Shown: positions 32,075 through 38,661 of the stretch, one piece after another
How the letters are laid out: each line of letters begins with the position of its first letter
How positions within the stretch are numbered: position 1 is the stretch's first letter
From: Eubacteriales bacterium
GTDB taxonomy: Bacteria; Bacillota; Clostridia; Lachnospirales; Lachnospiraceae
Reading direction: 5' to 3'
Length of the DNA stretch: 38,661 nt
Assembly (NCBI GenBank): GCA_030536755.1
Contig: JAUNPJ010000034.1
Span: 1 to 38,661 of the forward strand
Program-made: the position numbers and the translations under genes
The notes under the pieces: model-generated
Told to the model about the DNA's origin: nothing
Database searches by the model: none
Seen by the model: the letters and a program-made list of their open reading frames with translations, nothing else

Positions 32075-34917
32075 AAGTTTATCAAAAAAGCAGTGTGATG
32101 ATAGCAATCATCATGCTTTTGTTTTATTTCAACTGCGTGAATATATGGGCAGGAACACAAGAGGATTATGAACGTGACTATATGAAACAGGTGTTCAATT
32201 CAGAAAACGGTCTGGAGGGAACAGCTGTGAATTGCGTGTTGGCTGCGGAGGACGGCTTTTTGTGGATTGGAGGTTATACCGGGCTGTTTGAATACGATGG
32301 CAGTGAGTTCAAAAAACATCTGATTGATGACAGAGCGATTGCTGTCAATGATCTCATTCAGGATCAGGCAGGAAATATCTGGGTGGGTACAAATGGCGAT
32401 GGCGTTTTCTGGTATGATGGAGAGCGTTTTTCCGTCTGTGAGACAGACAGTGAGGAGAGCGGTTCCAGTACGGTGAATGAACTGATGATAGATACACAGG
32501 AACGTGTCTGGATTGGAACAAAAGCAGGACTTTTTTTGGCAGATTGCTCATCAGAGGAAAAAACAGCAAAAAGTGTGGCAGGATTTGAGAATCTTAATAT
32601 AAAAGATGTAACCGAGATATCGAAAGAAAAAATGCTTGTCATTGAAAAAGACGGAACCACCTCTTTTCTGGAAAACGGCAGAATTCAAAAACTTGATTTT
32701 TCACAGCTTGATGCCCAACATAAACCGCGTTGTTGTGGAATCGGAACGGATCATTCGATTTATATTGGCAGTGATGGCACACAGATTTTGAAAATGTCTG
32801 ATTCGGGGAAAATTACTGCTGTGATTGACACAGGGAATCTGGAGACCATCAACGGTATTTATGAATACCAGGACGGAACGTATTGGGTGTGCAGTGATAC
32901 CGGGATTGGAGTGCTTGAGAATGACACCATAACACAGATGGATTTTCCGATGAAGGATTCCATTGAAGAAGTATGCTGTGATTATCAGGGGAATTTCTGG
33001 TTTGCATCTTCAAGACAGGGCTTGCTGCAGCTTTATGAAAATTATTTTTCCGATCTTGGTGCCTATCTGGGAATCAATCAGCCGGTAAACTGCATCAAAC
33101 AATACGAAAATAAACTCTATATCGGATGCGACAATGGTCTGTTTTGCTTTAAAGATAAAGAGCCGGAACAAAATCAACTGACAAAAGCCTGTGAGGGAAT
33201 GAGAATCCGGCAATTGTATATAGACCGCGATCAGAATCTATGGGCTGCCACTTATCAGGATGGAATACAGAAAATGGATCTGAACCATAAGATTGTCTGT
33301 TTTAACAAAGACAACAGTGGGCTGCATACAAACCAGATCCGATGTATGTACCAGAAAAAGGATGGAGATATCCTGATCGGGTCAGAAGAGGGCATTTTTA
33401 TTTATCATAATGGAGAAATTCAGCATTTGAATGTGGAAGAACCGTTGAATTCCAAGAGAATCCTGGATGTCAGAGAGGCAAAGAACGGAAAAATTTATGC
33501 TGCAACAGATGGATATGGTGTGTATGCGGTAGAAGAAGGAACGATTGAAAGCGCTTATACAAAGCAGCAGGGGCTTGAGTCTAATATTGTCATGAAAGTC
33601 GTACCGTCTGAACGTTTGGACGGAGTTTGGGCCGTGACGGGAAGTGGAATTTGCCTGATCGGTGAGGATGGAACCATTCAAAAAGTAAAAAATATTCCCA
33701 TTGCGAATGCGTTGGAGATGCTGCTTTTGGATGATGGGAACGCACTTATTCTGGCAGGAAACGGACTTTTTAAGGTGAAAGAGGAAACGCTTTTAGAGGA
33801 ACATGTAAGTTCTTATGAACAGTTTGACAGGCAGGATGGGCTGCCGATCGATTTTACCGCGAATTCCTGGAGCTGTGTACAAAATGATAAACTGTACATG
33901 TGCGGAACAACCGGTCTTTCCGGTATGGATATCCATAAGAAGAGAACAGCAAAGCCCGTTTATTTGTATGTCAATGAAGTACAGGGCGATGGGAAAGCAC
34001 TAAAAAAATCCAAAGACAAAATATTTGTGCCCTCAGGAGTCAACCGCCTGACCGTGGATGTGTGTTTTATCAATTATGTATACCAGGATTTTTATATCAG
34101 TTATTTTATGGAGGGAGTCGATCAAAAACCGACAGTCGTAGAAAATCCGGATAAAATGCAGATTAGTTATACCAATCTGAATGGAGGAAATTATACCTAT
34201 GATTTCAAGCTGCTGGATTCTTATACATCGGAGTGTATTGCAGAAATATCGATTCCAATTCAGAAAAATTACAGATTTTTAGAACAACCTGTCGTAAAGG
34301 TTTTGTTTTCTTTTTTGGTTTTTTTCCTTTTCATACTTCTTTGTATTTTGTGGTCTTTGATCCGGGAAAAAAAGATAAAAAAGAAGTATCAGAAGCAATA
34401 TCTGAAAGAAAAGGAAGAAGAGATTTCCAGGCTTGCATATCGTGATCTTGCCACAGGGGTATACAATCGCAATTGCTTTGAAGAAGAAAAGAAAAAGATA
34501 GATGCGCAAGAATTGGATGCAGTCGTTTTGGCGAGTGTCAATTATTCGGAGTATTTGAAAAATAAATACGGTATTCTGCATATGGAAGACATTCTCAGAA
34601 AGGCGGTTCAGATTTTGTCTGATTGTGAAGAAAGAGAAAAAATGAAAATATACCGCATTTCGGATCGTGTATTTTGCATTTTTTTCCTGACATCTGTGCA
34701 ATTGGAAACGTATATCGGACATATAAAAAACGAGTTTAAAGAGTCAGGGGAAGCGGAAGGAATGACGTTGTCCTTTGCAGTAGGTGCTGTGTACAATAAT
34801 CGGATTGAAAAAGAAAAGATTGAAGATTTGGTGGAGCGATGTGAAAAAATGCGTCTTCTGGATGAAAAACATGAGGAAGCAAAATTCATTGAAGGAAAAC
34901 TGAAAATTCTTGACTAA
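32071..34917 (+). CDS. Membrane-anchored propeller sensor with Y_Y_Y domain and degenerate GGDEF domain
   Basis: The 948-residue protein starts with a signal or anchor helix (~8-27). Residues ~40-620 contain repeated regulator-propeller motifs (GFLWIGGYTGLFEYDG, GNIWVGTNGDGVFWYDG, ERVWIGTKAGLF, NLWAATYQDGIQ), expected to form extracytoplasmic beta-propellers. A Y_Y_Y-like domain follows (~650-730), then a membrane helix (~742-766), a charged coiled coil and a GGDEF-like domain (~788-948; RDLATGVYNRN). The active-site position reads RISDRVF (~862-868), not RGGDEF, so no cyclase activity is expected. It is translationally coupled to the kinase. It looks like the sensory half of a hybrid two-component system, split off and given a dead GGDEF output. 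Confidence 0.88.
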   Translation: MKVYQKSSVMIAIIMLLFYFNCVNIWAGTQEDYERDYMKQVFNSENGLEGTAVNCVLAAEDGFLWIGGYTGLFEYDGSEFKKHLIDDRAIAVNDLIQDQAGNIWVGTNGDGVFWYDGERFSVCETDSEESGSSTVNELMIDTQERVWIGTKAGLFLADCSSEEKTAKSVAGFENLNIKDVTEISKEKMLVIEKDGTTSFLENGRIQKLDFSQLDAQHKPRCCGIGTDHSIYIGSDGTQILKMSDSGKITAVIDTGNLETINGIYEYQDGTYWVCSDTGIGVLENDTITQMDFPMKDSIEEVCCDYQGNFWFASSRQGLLQLYENYFSDLGAYLGINQPVNCIKQYENKLYIGCDNGLFCFKDKEPEQNQLTKACEGMRIRQLYIDRDQNLWAATYQDGIQKMDLNHKIVCFNKDNSGLHTNQIRCMYQKKDGDILIGSEEGIFIYHNGEIQHLNVEEPLNSKRILDVREAKNGKIYAATDGYGVYAVEEGTIESAYTKQQGLESNIVMKVVPSERLDGVWAVTGSGICLIGEDGTIQKVKNIPIANALEMLLLDDGNALILAGNGLFKVKEETLLEEHVSSYEQFDRQDGLPIDFTANSWSCVQNDKLYMCGTTGLSGMDIHKKRTAKPVYLYVNEVQGDGKALKKSKDKIFVPSGVNRLTVDVCFINYVYQDFYISYFMEGVDQKPTVVENPDKMQISYTNLNGGNYTYDFKLLDSYTSECIAEISIPIQKNYRFLEQPVVKVLFSFLVFFLFILLCILWSLIREKKIKKKYQKQYLKEKEEEISRLAYRDLATGVYNRNCFEEEKKKIDAQELDAVVLASVNYSEYLKNKYGILHMEDILRKAVQILSDCEEREKMKIYRISDRVFCIFFLTSVQLETYIGHIKNEFKESGEAEGMTLSFAVGAVYNNRIEKEKIEDLVERCEKMRLLDEKHEEAKFIEGKLKILD

Positions 34918-34920
34918 ACG

Positions 34921-34991
34921 GTTGCTATTTGGCTTGCAAAAAGTGCTATTTCGCATGCGAAAACAGAAATAAATAAGAGTTATGGTAAAAT
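34921..34991 (+). promoter_or_regulatory. Candidate LytTR direct repeats and promoter of the diguanylate cyclase gene
   Basis: GCTATTT occurs at 34924-34930 and 34945-34951, exactly 21 bases (two helical turns) apart, within similar surroundings (GCTATTTGGCTTGCAAAA and GCTATTTCGCATGCGAAAA). TAAAAT at 34986-34991 is a plausible -10, while the -35 position (34963-34968) reads ACAGAA. Direct repeats just upstream of a poor -35 are the layout of LytTR-activated promoters. Confidence 0.5.
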
Positions 34992-35048
34992 GATTCCTAA
35001 GAAAATAGGCATTTTATATCTTCAGGTTAGAGGATCGAGGTGATACGG

Positions 35049-35579
35049 ATGGTAGACATGATTGAAAAACTTCAAAAAGAAAATGCAATTCTGATGAAGC
35101 TGTTGGAACAGGATGGGCTTACCGGGCTTTATAATCGAAAAGCAATTGAGGAGAAAGTAAATCATCTACTGTCGGTATGCCAGAATTGTGGGATGATCGT
35201 TTTGGATATCAATCAATTTAAACAGGTTAATGATGAACTGGGACATTTAATCGGTGATTATGTACTGCAAAATGTTGCAAGGACTTTGAAAGAGGGATTT
35301 CGTTTTGATGATTTTGTTGCACGCGTTGGAGGTGATGAATTTGTAATCTTTTTTACGGGCTTTATAAATGAAGAGGTCATCGCTTATCGTATGGCAAAAA
35401 TGAATGAGCAATTGTCGAAGCTGAAGCTAAAAGACGGAAGAGATTGCCCGGTACAGCTTTGTTATGGATACAGCGCTTCTCAGAAAAGAGATACGTATGA
35501 AACATTGTTTGATCGGGCAGATCAGGTACTTTTAGAGAAAAAAAGAAAAAGGAGGAAGAAAGCCGCCTGTGAAAGATAA
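35049..35579 (+). CDS. Stand-alone diguanylate cyclase (GGDEF)
   Basis: The 176-residue protein is almost only a GGDEF domain preceded by a short coiled coil (MVDMIEKLQKENAILMKLLEQ). It makes cyclic di-GMP from two GTP. The active site RVGGDEF (Gly94-Phe98) is intact, as are DGLTGLYNRKA at the start and DINQFKQVND (metal site). An inhibitory RxxD site (RFDD, 85-88) sits five residues before GGDEF, so product feedback is likely. There is no sensor domain and no membrane segment. The ATG at 35049 follows GAGG; GTG at 35040 is an alternative. It probably belongs functionally with the preceding signalling genes. Confidence 0.93.
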   Translation: MVDMIEKLQKENAILMKLLEQDGLTGLYNRKAIEEKVNHLLSVCQNCGMIVLDINQFKQVNDELGHLIGDYVLQNVARTLKEGFRFDDFVARVGGDEFVIFFTGFINEEVIAYRMAKMNEQLSKLKLKDGRDCPVQLCYGYSASQKRDTYETLFDRADQVLLEKKRKRRKKAACER

Positions 35580-35593
35580 AAAAGTGAAGTAGT

Positions 35594-35709
35594 GGGTGGA
35601 TGGTGGATGGGTTCGTAATCACTGGCATGATCCCGAGCCTGTCCCCCATCCACTCCCTCAACAAAGTGAAAGCGAACGGTTCCTGAAGACAGGAATCTGT
35701 TCGCTTTTT
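35594..35709 (+). terminator. Two hairpins after the cyclase gene, the second a clear terminator
   Basis: The first hairpin pairs GTGGATGG (35596-35603) with CCATCCAC (35646-35653) around a 42-base loop and has no T run. The second, 35671-35705, pairs AGCGAAC with GTTCGCT and, inside, TTCCTG with CAGGAA, followed by TTTT, and should end the cyclase transcript. The first could be a small structured RNA or a repeat remnant. Confidence 0.65.
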
Positions 35710-35713
35710 GGGT

Positions 35714-35843
35714 TTATAGAGCTTTTATGACTTCGTAAGCGCCGTTGGTATGAATTTGTGCCAGATAATCGCACACGGCAGCCTCAAATTCTTTGATCTT
35801 TGTAGGATATAGCGATTCAATCCTTGCGGTCTGTTGCGAGCCG
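35714..35843 (-). pseudogene. C-terminal tail of an unrecognised reverse-strand gene
   Basis: Read on the minus strand, a frame ending with TAA at 35716-35714 encodes a protein-like tail including RIESLYPTKIKEFEAAV and DYLAQIHTNGAYEVIKAL. It has no start codon: the frame runs into LacI-derived sequence of the other strand near 35843 and then a stop. The composition looks like real protein but the family is not recognised. It may be the end of a gene truncated by rearrangement. Confidence 0.4.
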
Positions 35844-35990
35844 GAGATGACCTCGATTGACAGCAAGCTGGCGGTTTTGTGCAAGACTACGATCGATCAT
35901 ATGATTCGGCTTTTGGGAAAAGGAGAAGAAATTGAGCCGTATGTATGCGTGCCCTGTAATGTCGTGAAAAGATGTACGACGGATTTTTGA
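35844..35990 (+). pseudogene. LacI-family regulator, C-terminal remnant
   Basis: The 48 codons read EMTSIDSKLAVLCKTTIDHM, then a short stretch and VPCNVVKRCTTDF before the stop. This fits the extreme C-terminus of LacI-type repressors (LTSID..., then ...VPxELVKRxTT). The helix-turn-helix and nearly all of the ligand domain are missing. Upstream, the frame joins unrelated sequence, so it is a truncated relic that no longer makes a regulator. Confidence 0.75.
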
Positions 35991-36128
35991 AAATGAACTG
36001 TATCCGAAACGACAGTAAAATTTTATCTTTTTATAAGAAAAAATCCATCGTTTGTACATATTTTTCCAGTATCATTGGCAGGTAATGTAAAGGCGGCCCA
36101 AAAAGCCGAAGAGAGGGTTAAAGCAAAG

Positions 36129-36743
36129 ATGACAAATGAACAATATCATGAGTTTATTCAGTCTTATGAAGATGCCAAACAAATCCTGCTGACGAGACTG
36201 GATGTACTGAATCATAATTTATATGGCGAATCTTCCAGCAAACCGATCCATCATATTCAGCATCGGATTAAAAAGAAGAAGAGCCTTGAGGAGAAACTGA
36301 AGAAAAAGGGAAAAGAGCCGAGTGTGATGAATGCCAAGGATTATCTGCAGGATATTGCGGGAATCCGCGTTATCTGCTATTTTGTGGATGATATTTATAA
36401 CCTGGTTGAAATTTTGAAGAGTCAGTCGGATCTGATCATGATTCGGGAGAGGGACTATATTGCAGAACCGAAACCAAACGGATACCGGAGTTATCATGTG
36501 ATTGTGGGAGTTCCCGTCTATTGTCTGGATGGCATGGAGTATTTTCCAGTGGAGATTCAATTTCGCACGATGTCAATGGATTTCTGGGCCAGCATGGAAC
36601 ACCGGATTTCTTATAAGAAGGAGATTGAGGACAGAGAACTGCTTGCGGCAGAATTAAGAGAATATGCAAATATGCTTGTGGAAATCGAGAAACGTTTTGA
36701 GCAGCACAACGAGCAGCATCGTTATAAAGGCTATCAAGAATGA
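36129..36743 (+). CDS. Small alarmone synthetase, RelA/SpoT domain (RelQ-like)
   Basis: The 204-residue protein is a stand-alone (p)ppGpp synthetase domain that transfers pyrophosphate from ATP to GDP or GTP. Motifs are DIAGIRVICYFVDDIYNLVEIL, RERDYIAEPKPNGYRSYHVIV and PVEIQFRTMSMDFWASMEHRISYKK, all typical of the RelQ/YjbM group, with the C-terminal helices used for tetramer formation (LRE..ANMLVEIEKRF). There is no hydrolase or ACT/TGS domain. ATG 36129 gives the usual ~205-residue length; a distant AGAGG is the only visible ribosome site. The 140 bases upstream show no clear promoter. Confidence 0.93.
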   Translation: MTNEQYHEFIQSYEDAKQILLTRLDVLNHNLYGESSSKPIHHIQHRIKKKKSLEEKLKKKGKEPSVMNAKDYLQDIAGIRVICYFVDDIYNLVEILKSQSDLIMIRERDYIAEPKPNGYRSYHVIVGVPVYCLDGMEYFPVEIQFRTMSMDFWASMEHRISYKKEIEDRELLAAELREYANMLVEIEKRFEQHNEQHRYKGYQE

Positions 36744-36758
36744 TTTTCGCAGAGCAGG

Positions 36759-36801
36759 AAACGGGGAAAAGTTGAAAGAACAGCTTTCTCCCTGTTTTTT
36801 T
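36759..36801 (+). terminator. Terminator of the alarmone synthetase gene
   Basis: AACGGGGAAAAG and CTTTCTCCCTGTT pair with one bulge around a 12-base loop, and a run of seven T follows. Confidence 0.7.
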
Positions 36802-36836
36802 GTTTATGAAAACTTCTGGACTTTAGTAAGTCCATC

Positions 36837-36845
36837 TGCTAGAAT
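36837..36845 (+). promoter_or_regulatory. Extended -10 promoter of the CoA-transferase gene
   Basis: TGCTAGAAT (36837-36845) is an extended -10 ~90 bases before the start codon. The -35 position reads TGGACT, a 3-of-6 match. Confidence 0.5.
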
Positions 36846-36937
36846 GGGCTACGTATGCGGACATTTTTCCTGTCAGGGGGAATGATAAGATGGGATTATG
36901 TATGCGCAAGATGTTATGTTTACGAGGAGAAAAAAGT

Positions 36938-38449
36938 ATGTATGAAATCATGAGTTCTGATGAGGCGATTCGGCTGATTCGGGATGGAGATTGCATTTGT
37001 GTGAATTCGTTTGTGGGAATCGAGAATCCGACAGAGCTGCATGAGGCTCTTTACCGCAGATATCAGAAGATGCAGTCCCCAACACATTTGACGATTGTTT
37101 CCAGTGCCGGTTTTGGCGTCTGGGATGAAGAACACAATGCGGAAGGATATATTCGCGAAGGTGCGGTTGATCGTTTGATCTGCGGACATTTCGGAGCAAT
37201 GATGAGCACAAAAAAACTTGTGCTTGAGGATCGCTTTGAGGCGTATAACCTGCCGCTTGGCTGTATTTCCCACGCGATTCGTGCGCAGGCAGGGGGATTG
37301 CCGGGAGCACTTTCCAAGGTGGGACTGGATATTTTTGTAGATCCGAGAAAAGATGGACCTGGAATTAACCGGATTTCCATTGACGATTCTCTGGTGAAGC
37401 ACGTAGAGGTAGATGGGGAAGAATTTCTTTATTACAAGCTGCCGAAGATTACGGTTGCTCTGATCAAGGGAACTGCGGCAGACCGAAAGGGAAATATTTC
37501 TTTTGATGATATGTTTATGTCCGGAGATGCACTGTCCATCTGTCAGGCAGTAAAGGCGAACCGAGGAAAAGTAATCGTTCAGGTTGACCGGCTTGTGAAT
37601 ACGCCGTCACGTCCCAGAAATGCGATTATTCCGGGATGCCTGGTGGATGCGATTGTTGTGTCGGAACCAGAAGAACGCAACGAGGCATATACGGCACTGA
37701 CCGGAAGCTTTGAGATTCCATATGAGGAGTGGAATACCTGGAGTGAGAAGCTTGACACGGTTTCTGCAAAACAGTCAAAAAACAGTGCTGTGGGAAATAT
37801 CATTGGCAGGAGAGCTGCGATGGAACTGCGCGTGGATGATATCGTCAACATTGGTATCGGCATTCCGGAGATGGTTTCGAGACACGCGAGAAAAAATGGC
37901 ATGCTGGATATGGTCACTCTTACGGTGGAATCTGGCGGCATCGGAGGTTTTCCGGTTTCAGGGGAAGCGTTTGGTGCAATGATCGGTGCGGCATCTGTGT
38001 ATGATATGGCGAACCAGTTTGACCTCTATGACAATGGAGGACTTGATATCTGCTTTATGGGTGCACTGGAAGTAGATGGACAGGGCAATGTCAATGCACA
38101 CCGCGGACCGGGTGCATTTGCCGGAATCGGGGGCTTTGCAAACATTACGGCGAAGACACCGACGGTTGTTTTCTGTATGACATTCAATGCAAAGGGATTG
38201 GAAGTTTCACAGAAAAAAGGTGTTGTCACAATCCATCAGGAAGGAAGTATTTCAAAGTTTGTAAATAAAGTAAACAGTGTCAGTTTCTCAGCGAAACGGG
38301 CAATCGAAAATGGTCAGAAGGTGCTTTATGTAACGGAGCGCTGTGTCTTTCGACTGACGCCAAAAGGACTGAAACTGATTGAGGTTTATCCGGGAATCGA
38401 TGTCCAGAAGGATATTCTGGAACAACTGCCATTTGAGGTAGAAATATAA
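36938..38449 (+). CDS. Family I acyl-CoA:carboxylate CoA-transferase (propionate CoA-transferase-like)
   Basis: The 503-residue protein holds both halves of a family I CoA-transferase in one chain. The alpha-like part (~1-270) begins with SSDEAIRLIRDGDCICVNSFVG and contains GIPDGALS-like QAGGLPGALSKVGLDIFVDPRKDGPG. The beta-like part (~285-503) has RRAAMELRVDDIVNIGIGIPEMVS and the active-site segment TLTVESGGIGGFP, with Glu331 the likely CoA-thioester-forming nucleophile. Such enzymes move CoA between acetate, propionate, butyrate, lactate or similar acids in fermenters; the substrate is not decided here. GAGGAG lies 8 bases before the ATG at 36938, preferred over an upstream in-frame ATG at 36890. 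It is monocistronic. Confidence 0.9.
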   Translation: MYEIMSSDEAIRLIRDGDCICVNSFVGIENPTELHEALYRRYQKMQSPTHLTIVSSAGFGVWDEEHNAEGYIREGAVDRLICGHFGAMMSTKKLVLEDRFEAYNLPLGCISHAIRAQAGGLPGALSKVGLDIFVDPRKDGPGINRISIDDSLVKHVEVDGEEFLYYKLPKITVALIKGTAADRKGNISFDDMFMSGDALSICQAVKANRGKVIVQVDRLVNTPSRPRNAIIPGCLVDAIVVSEPEERNEAYTALTGSFEIPYEEWNTWSEKLDTVSAKQSKNSAVGNIIGRRAAMELRVDDIVNIGIGIPEMVSRHARKNGMLDMVTLTVESGGIGGFPVSGEAFGAMIGAASVYDMANQFDLYDNGGLDICFMGALEVDGQGNVNAHRGPGAFAGIGGFANITAKTPTVVFCMTFNAKGLEVSQKKGVVTIHQEGSISKFVNKVNSVSFSAKRAIENGQKVLYVTERCVFRLTPKGLKLIEVYPGIDVQKDILEQLPFEVEI

Positions 38450-38453
38450 AAAA

Positions 38454-38498
38454 GGGAGCAGAAGCTGTCATGTTATTGGCAGTAACTGCTCTCTTTTT
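38454..38498. terminator. Bidirectional terminator at the end of the CoA-transferase gene
   Basis: GGGAGCAG (38454-38461) pairs with CTGCTCTC (38486-38493), with an inner CTGTCA/TGGCAG stem. A runs on the left and T runs on the right fit use by both convergent genes. Confidence 0.8.
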
Positions 38499-38661
38499 AC
38501 ATCAATTCCTGTTTGTAGAGTTGTATGTGCACCGCTTTCCTGGTCAGCGGAACACTTTCAAACGGCAGGGTTTGGCTTGGGATTTCCGAACAGCCATTTG
38601 CACAGCGGAGGCTTTCCACATCAAGTGCGATCTCTCCGCTTGTGCAGGCAACCTGTTGATT
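38497..38661 (-). CDS. 3' end of an unrecognised gene, cut by the window edge
   Basis: On the minus strand, 54 codons are open from the window edge to a TAA at 38499-38497. The tail contains CTSGEIALDVESLRCANGCS and LPFESVPLTRKAVHIQLYKQ, ending ELM. The last ~20 residues are closely similar to the broken tail at the window start (1-171), so both belong to one family. The family is not recognised. The stop codon overlaps the T run of the shared terminator, as expected of the convergent arrangement. Confidence 0.6.
   Translation of the reverse strand, partial: NQQVACTSGEIALDVESLRCANGCSEIPSQTLPFESVPLTRKAVHIQLYKQELM

Overview
The window reads as chromosomal DNA of an anaerobic, low-to-moderate GC Firmicute, most likely a gut Lachnospiraceae. 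The grounds are strong AGGAGG ribosome binding sites, sigma-A type promoters, many intrinsic terminators, an FMN riboswitch in front of ribDE-BA-H, ThiW/ThiM salvage, AgrC/AgrA-like signalling, a RelQ-type alarmone synthetase and cellobiose-type PTS genes. The genus cannot be fixed from the sequence alone. No rRNA, tRNA, CRISPR array, prophage or intact insertion sequence was seen.

Layout. 1-171: decayed C-terminal tail of an unknown gene. 184-3960 (-): riboflavin operon ribD-ribE-ribBA-ribH with promoter, FMN aptamer and terminator. 4000-4142: palindromic MITE-like repeat. 4205-5537 (+): thiW-thiM thiazole uptake and salvage. 5619-6881 (-): pyrC. 7095-7856 (+): ArsC/Spx-like protein and an orphan Hpt protein. 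7933-11157 (-): carB without carA. 11158-11690: no confident gene. 11691-13415: two divergent RpiR/MurR regulators. 13589-19902 (+): self-contained beta-glucoside PTS operon (6-phospho-beta-glucosidase, EIIB, EIIC, EIIA, HPr, pyrophosphatase, EI, HPr-like protein). 20379-29827 (+): ten-gene Mrp/Mbh-type cation/proton antiporter operon with four large antiporter-like subunits. 30093-34917 (+): LytTR response regulator, GHKL kinase and propeller-type sensor with a degenerate GGDEF domain. 35049-35579: stand-alone diguanylate cyclase. 35594-35990: structured and decayed DNA including a LacI-family remnant. 36129-36743: RelQ-like synthetase. 36938-38449: family I CoA-transferase. 38497-38661 (-): 3' end of a gene whose tail resembles the remnant at the window start.

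How the genes work together. The PTS operon carries the complete phosphorelay from PEP to sugar. Its two HPr-family proteins look complementary: one keeps the catalytic His15 but has Lys at position 46, while the other keeps the Ser46-type KSIMG motif but lacks the catalytic His. The Mrp/Mbh operon encodes a whole antiporter-type membrane arm with no oxidoreductase subunits. The sensor cluster separates propeller, kinase and regulator onto three translationally coupled genes, and direct repeats before the nearby cyclase gene suggest that it may be a target of the LytTR regulator.

The strongest candidates for something under-described are the split HPr pair in the PTS operon with its pyrophosphatase, the four-pump antiporter operon, and the propeller/AgrC-like/LytTR/c-di-GMP cluster.
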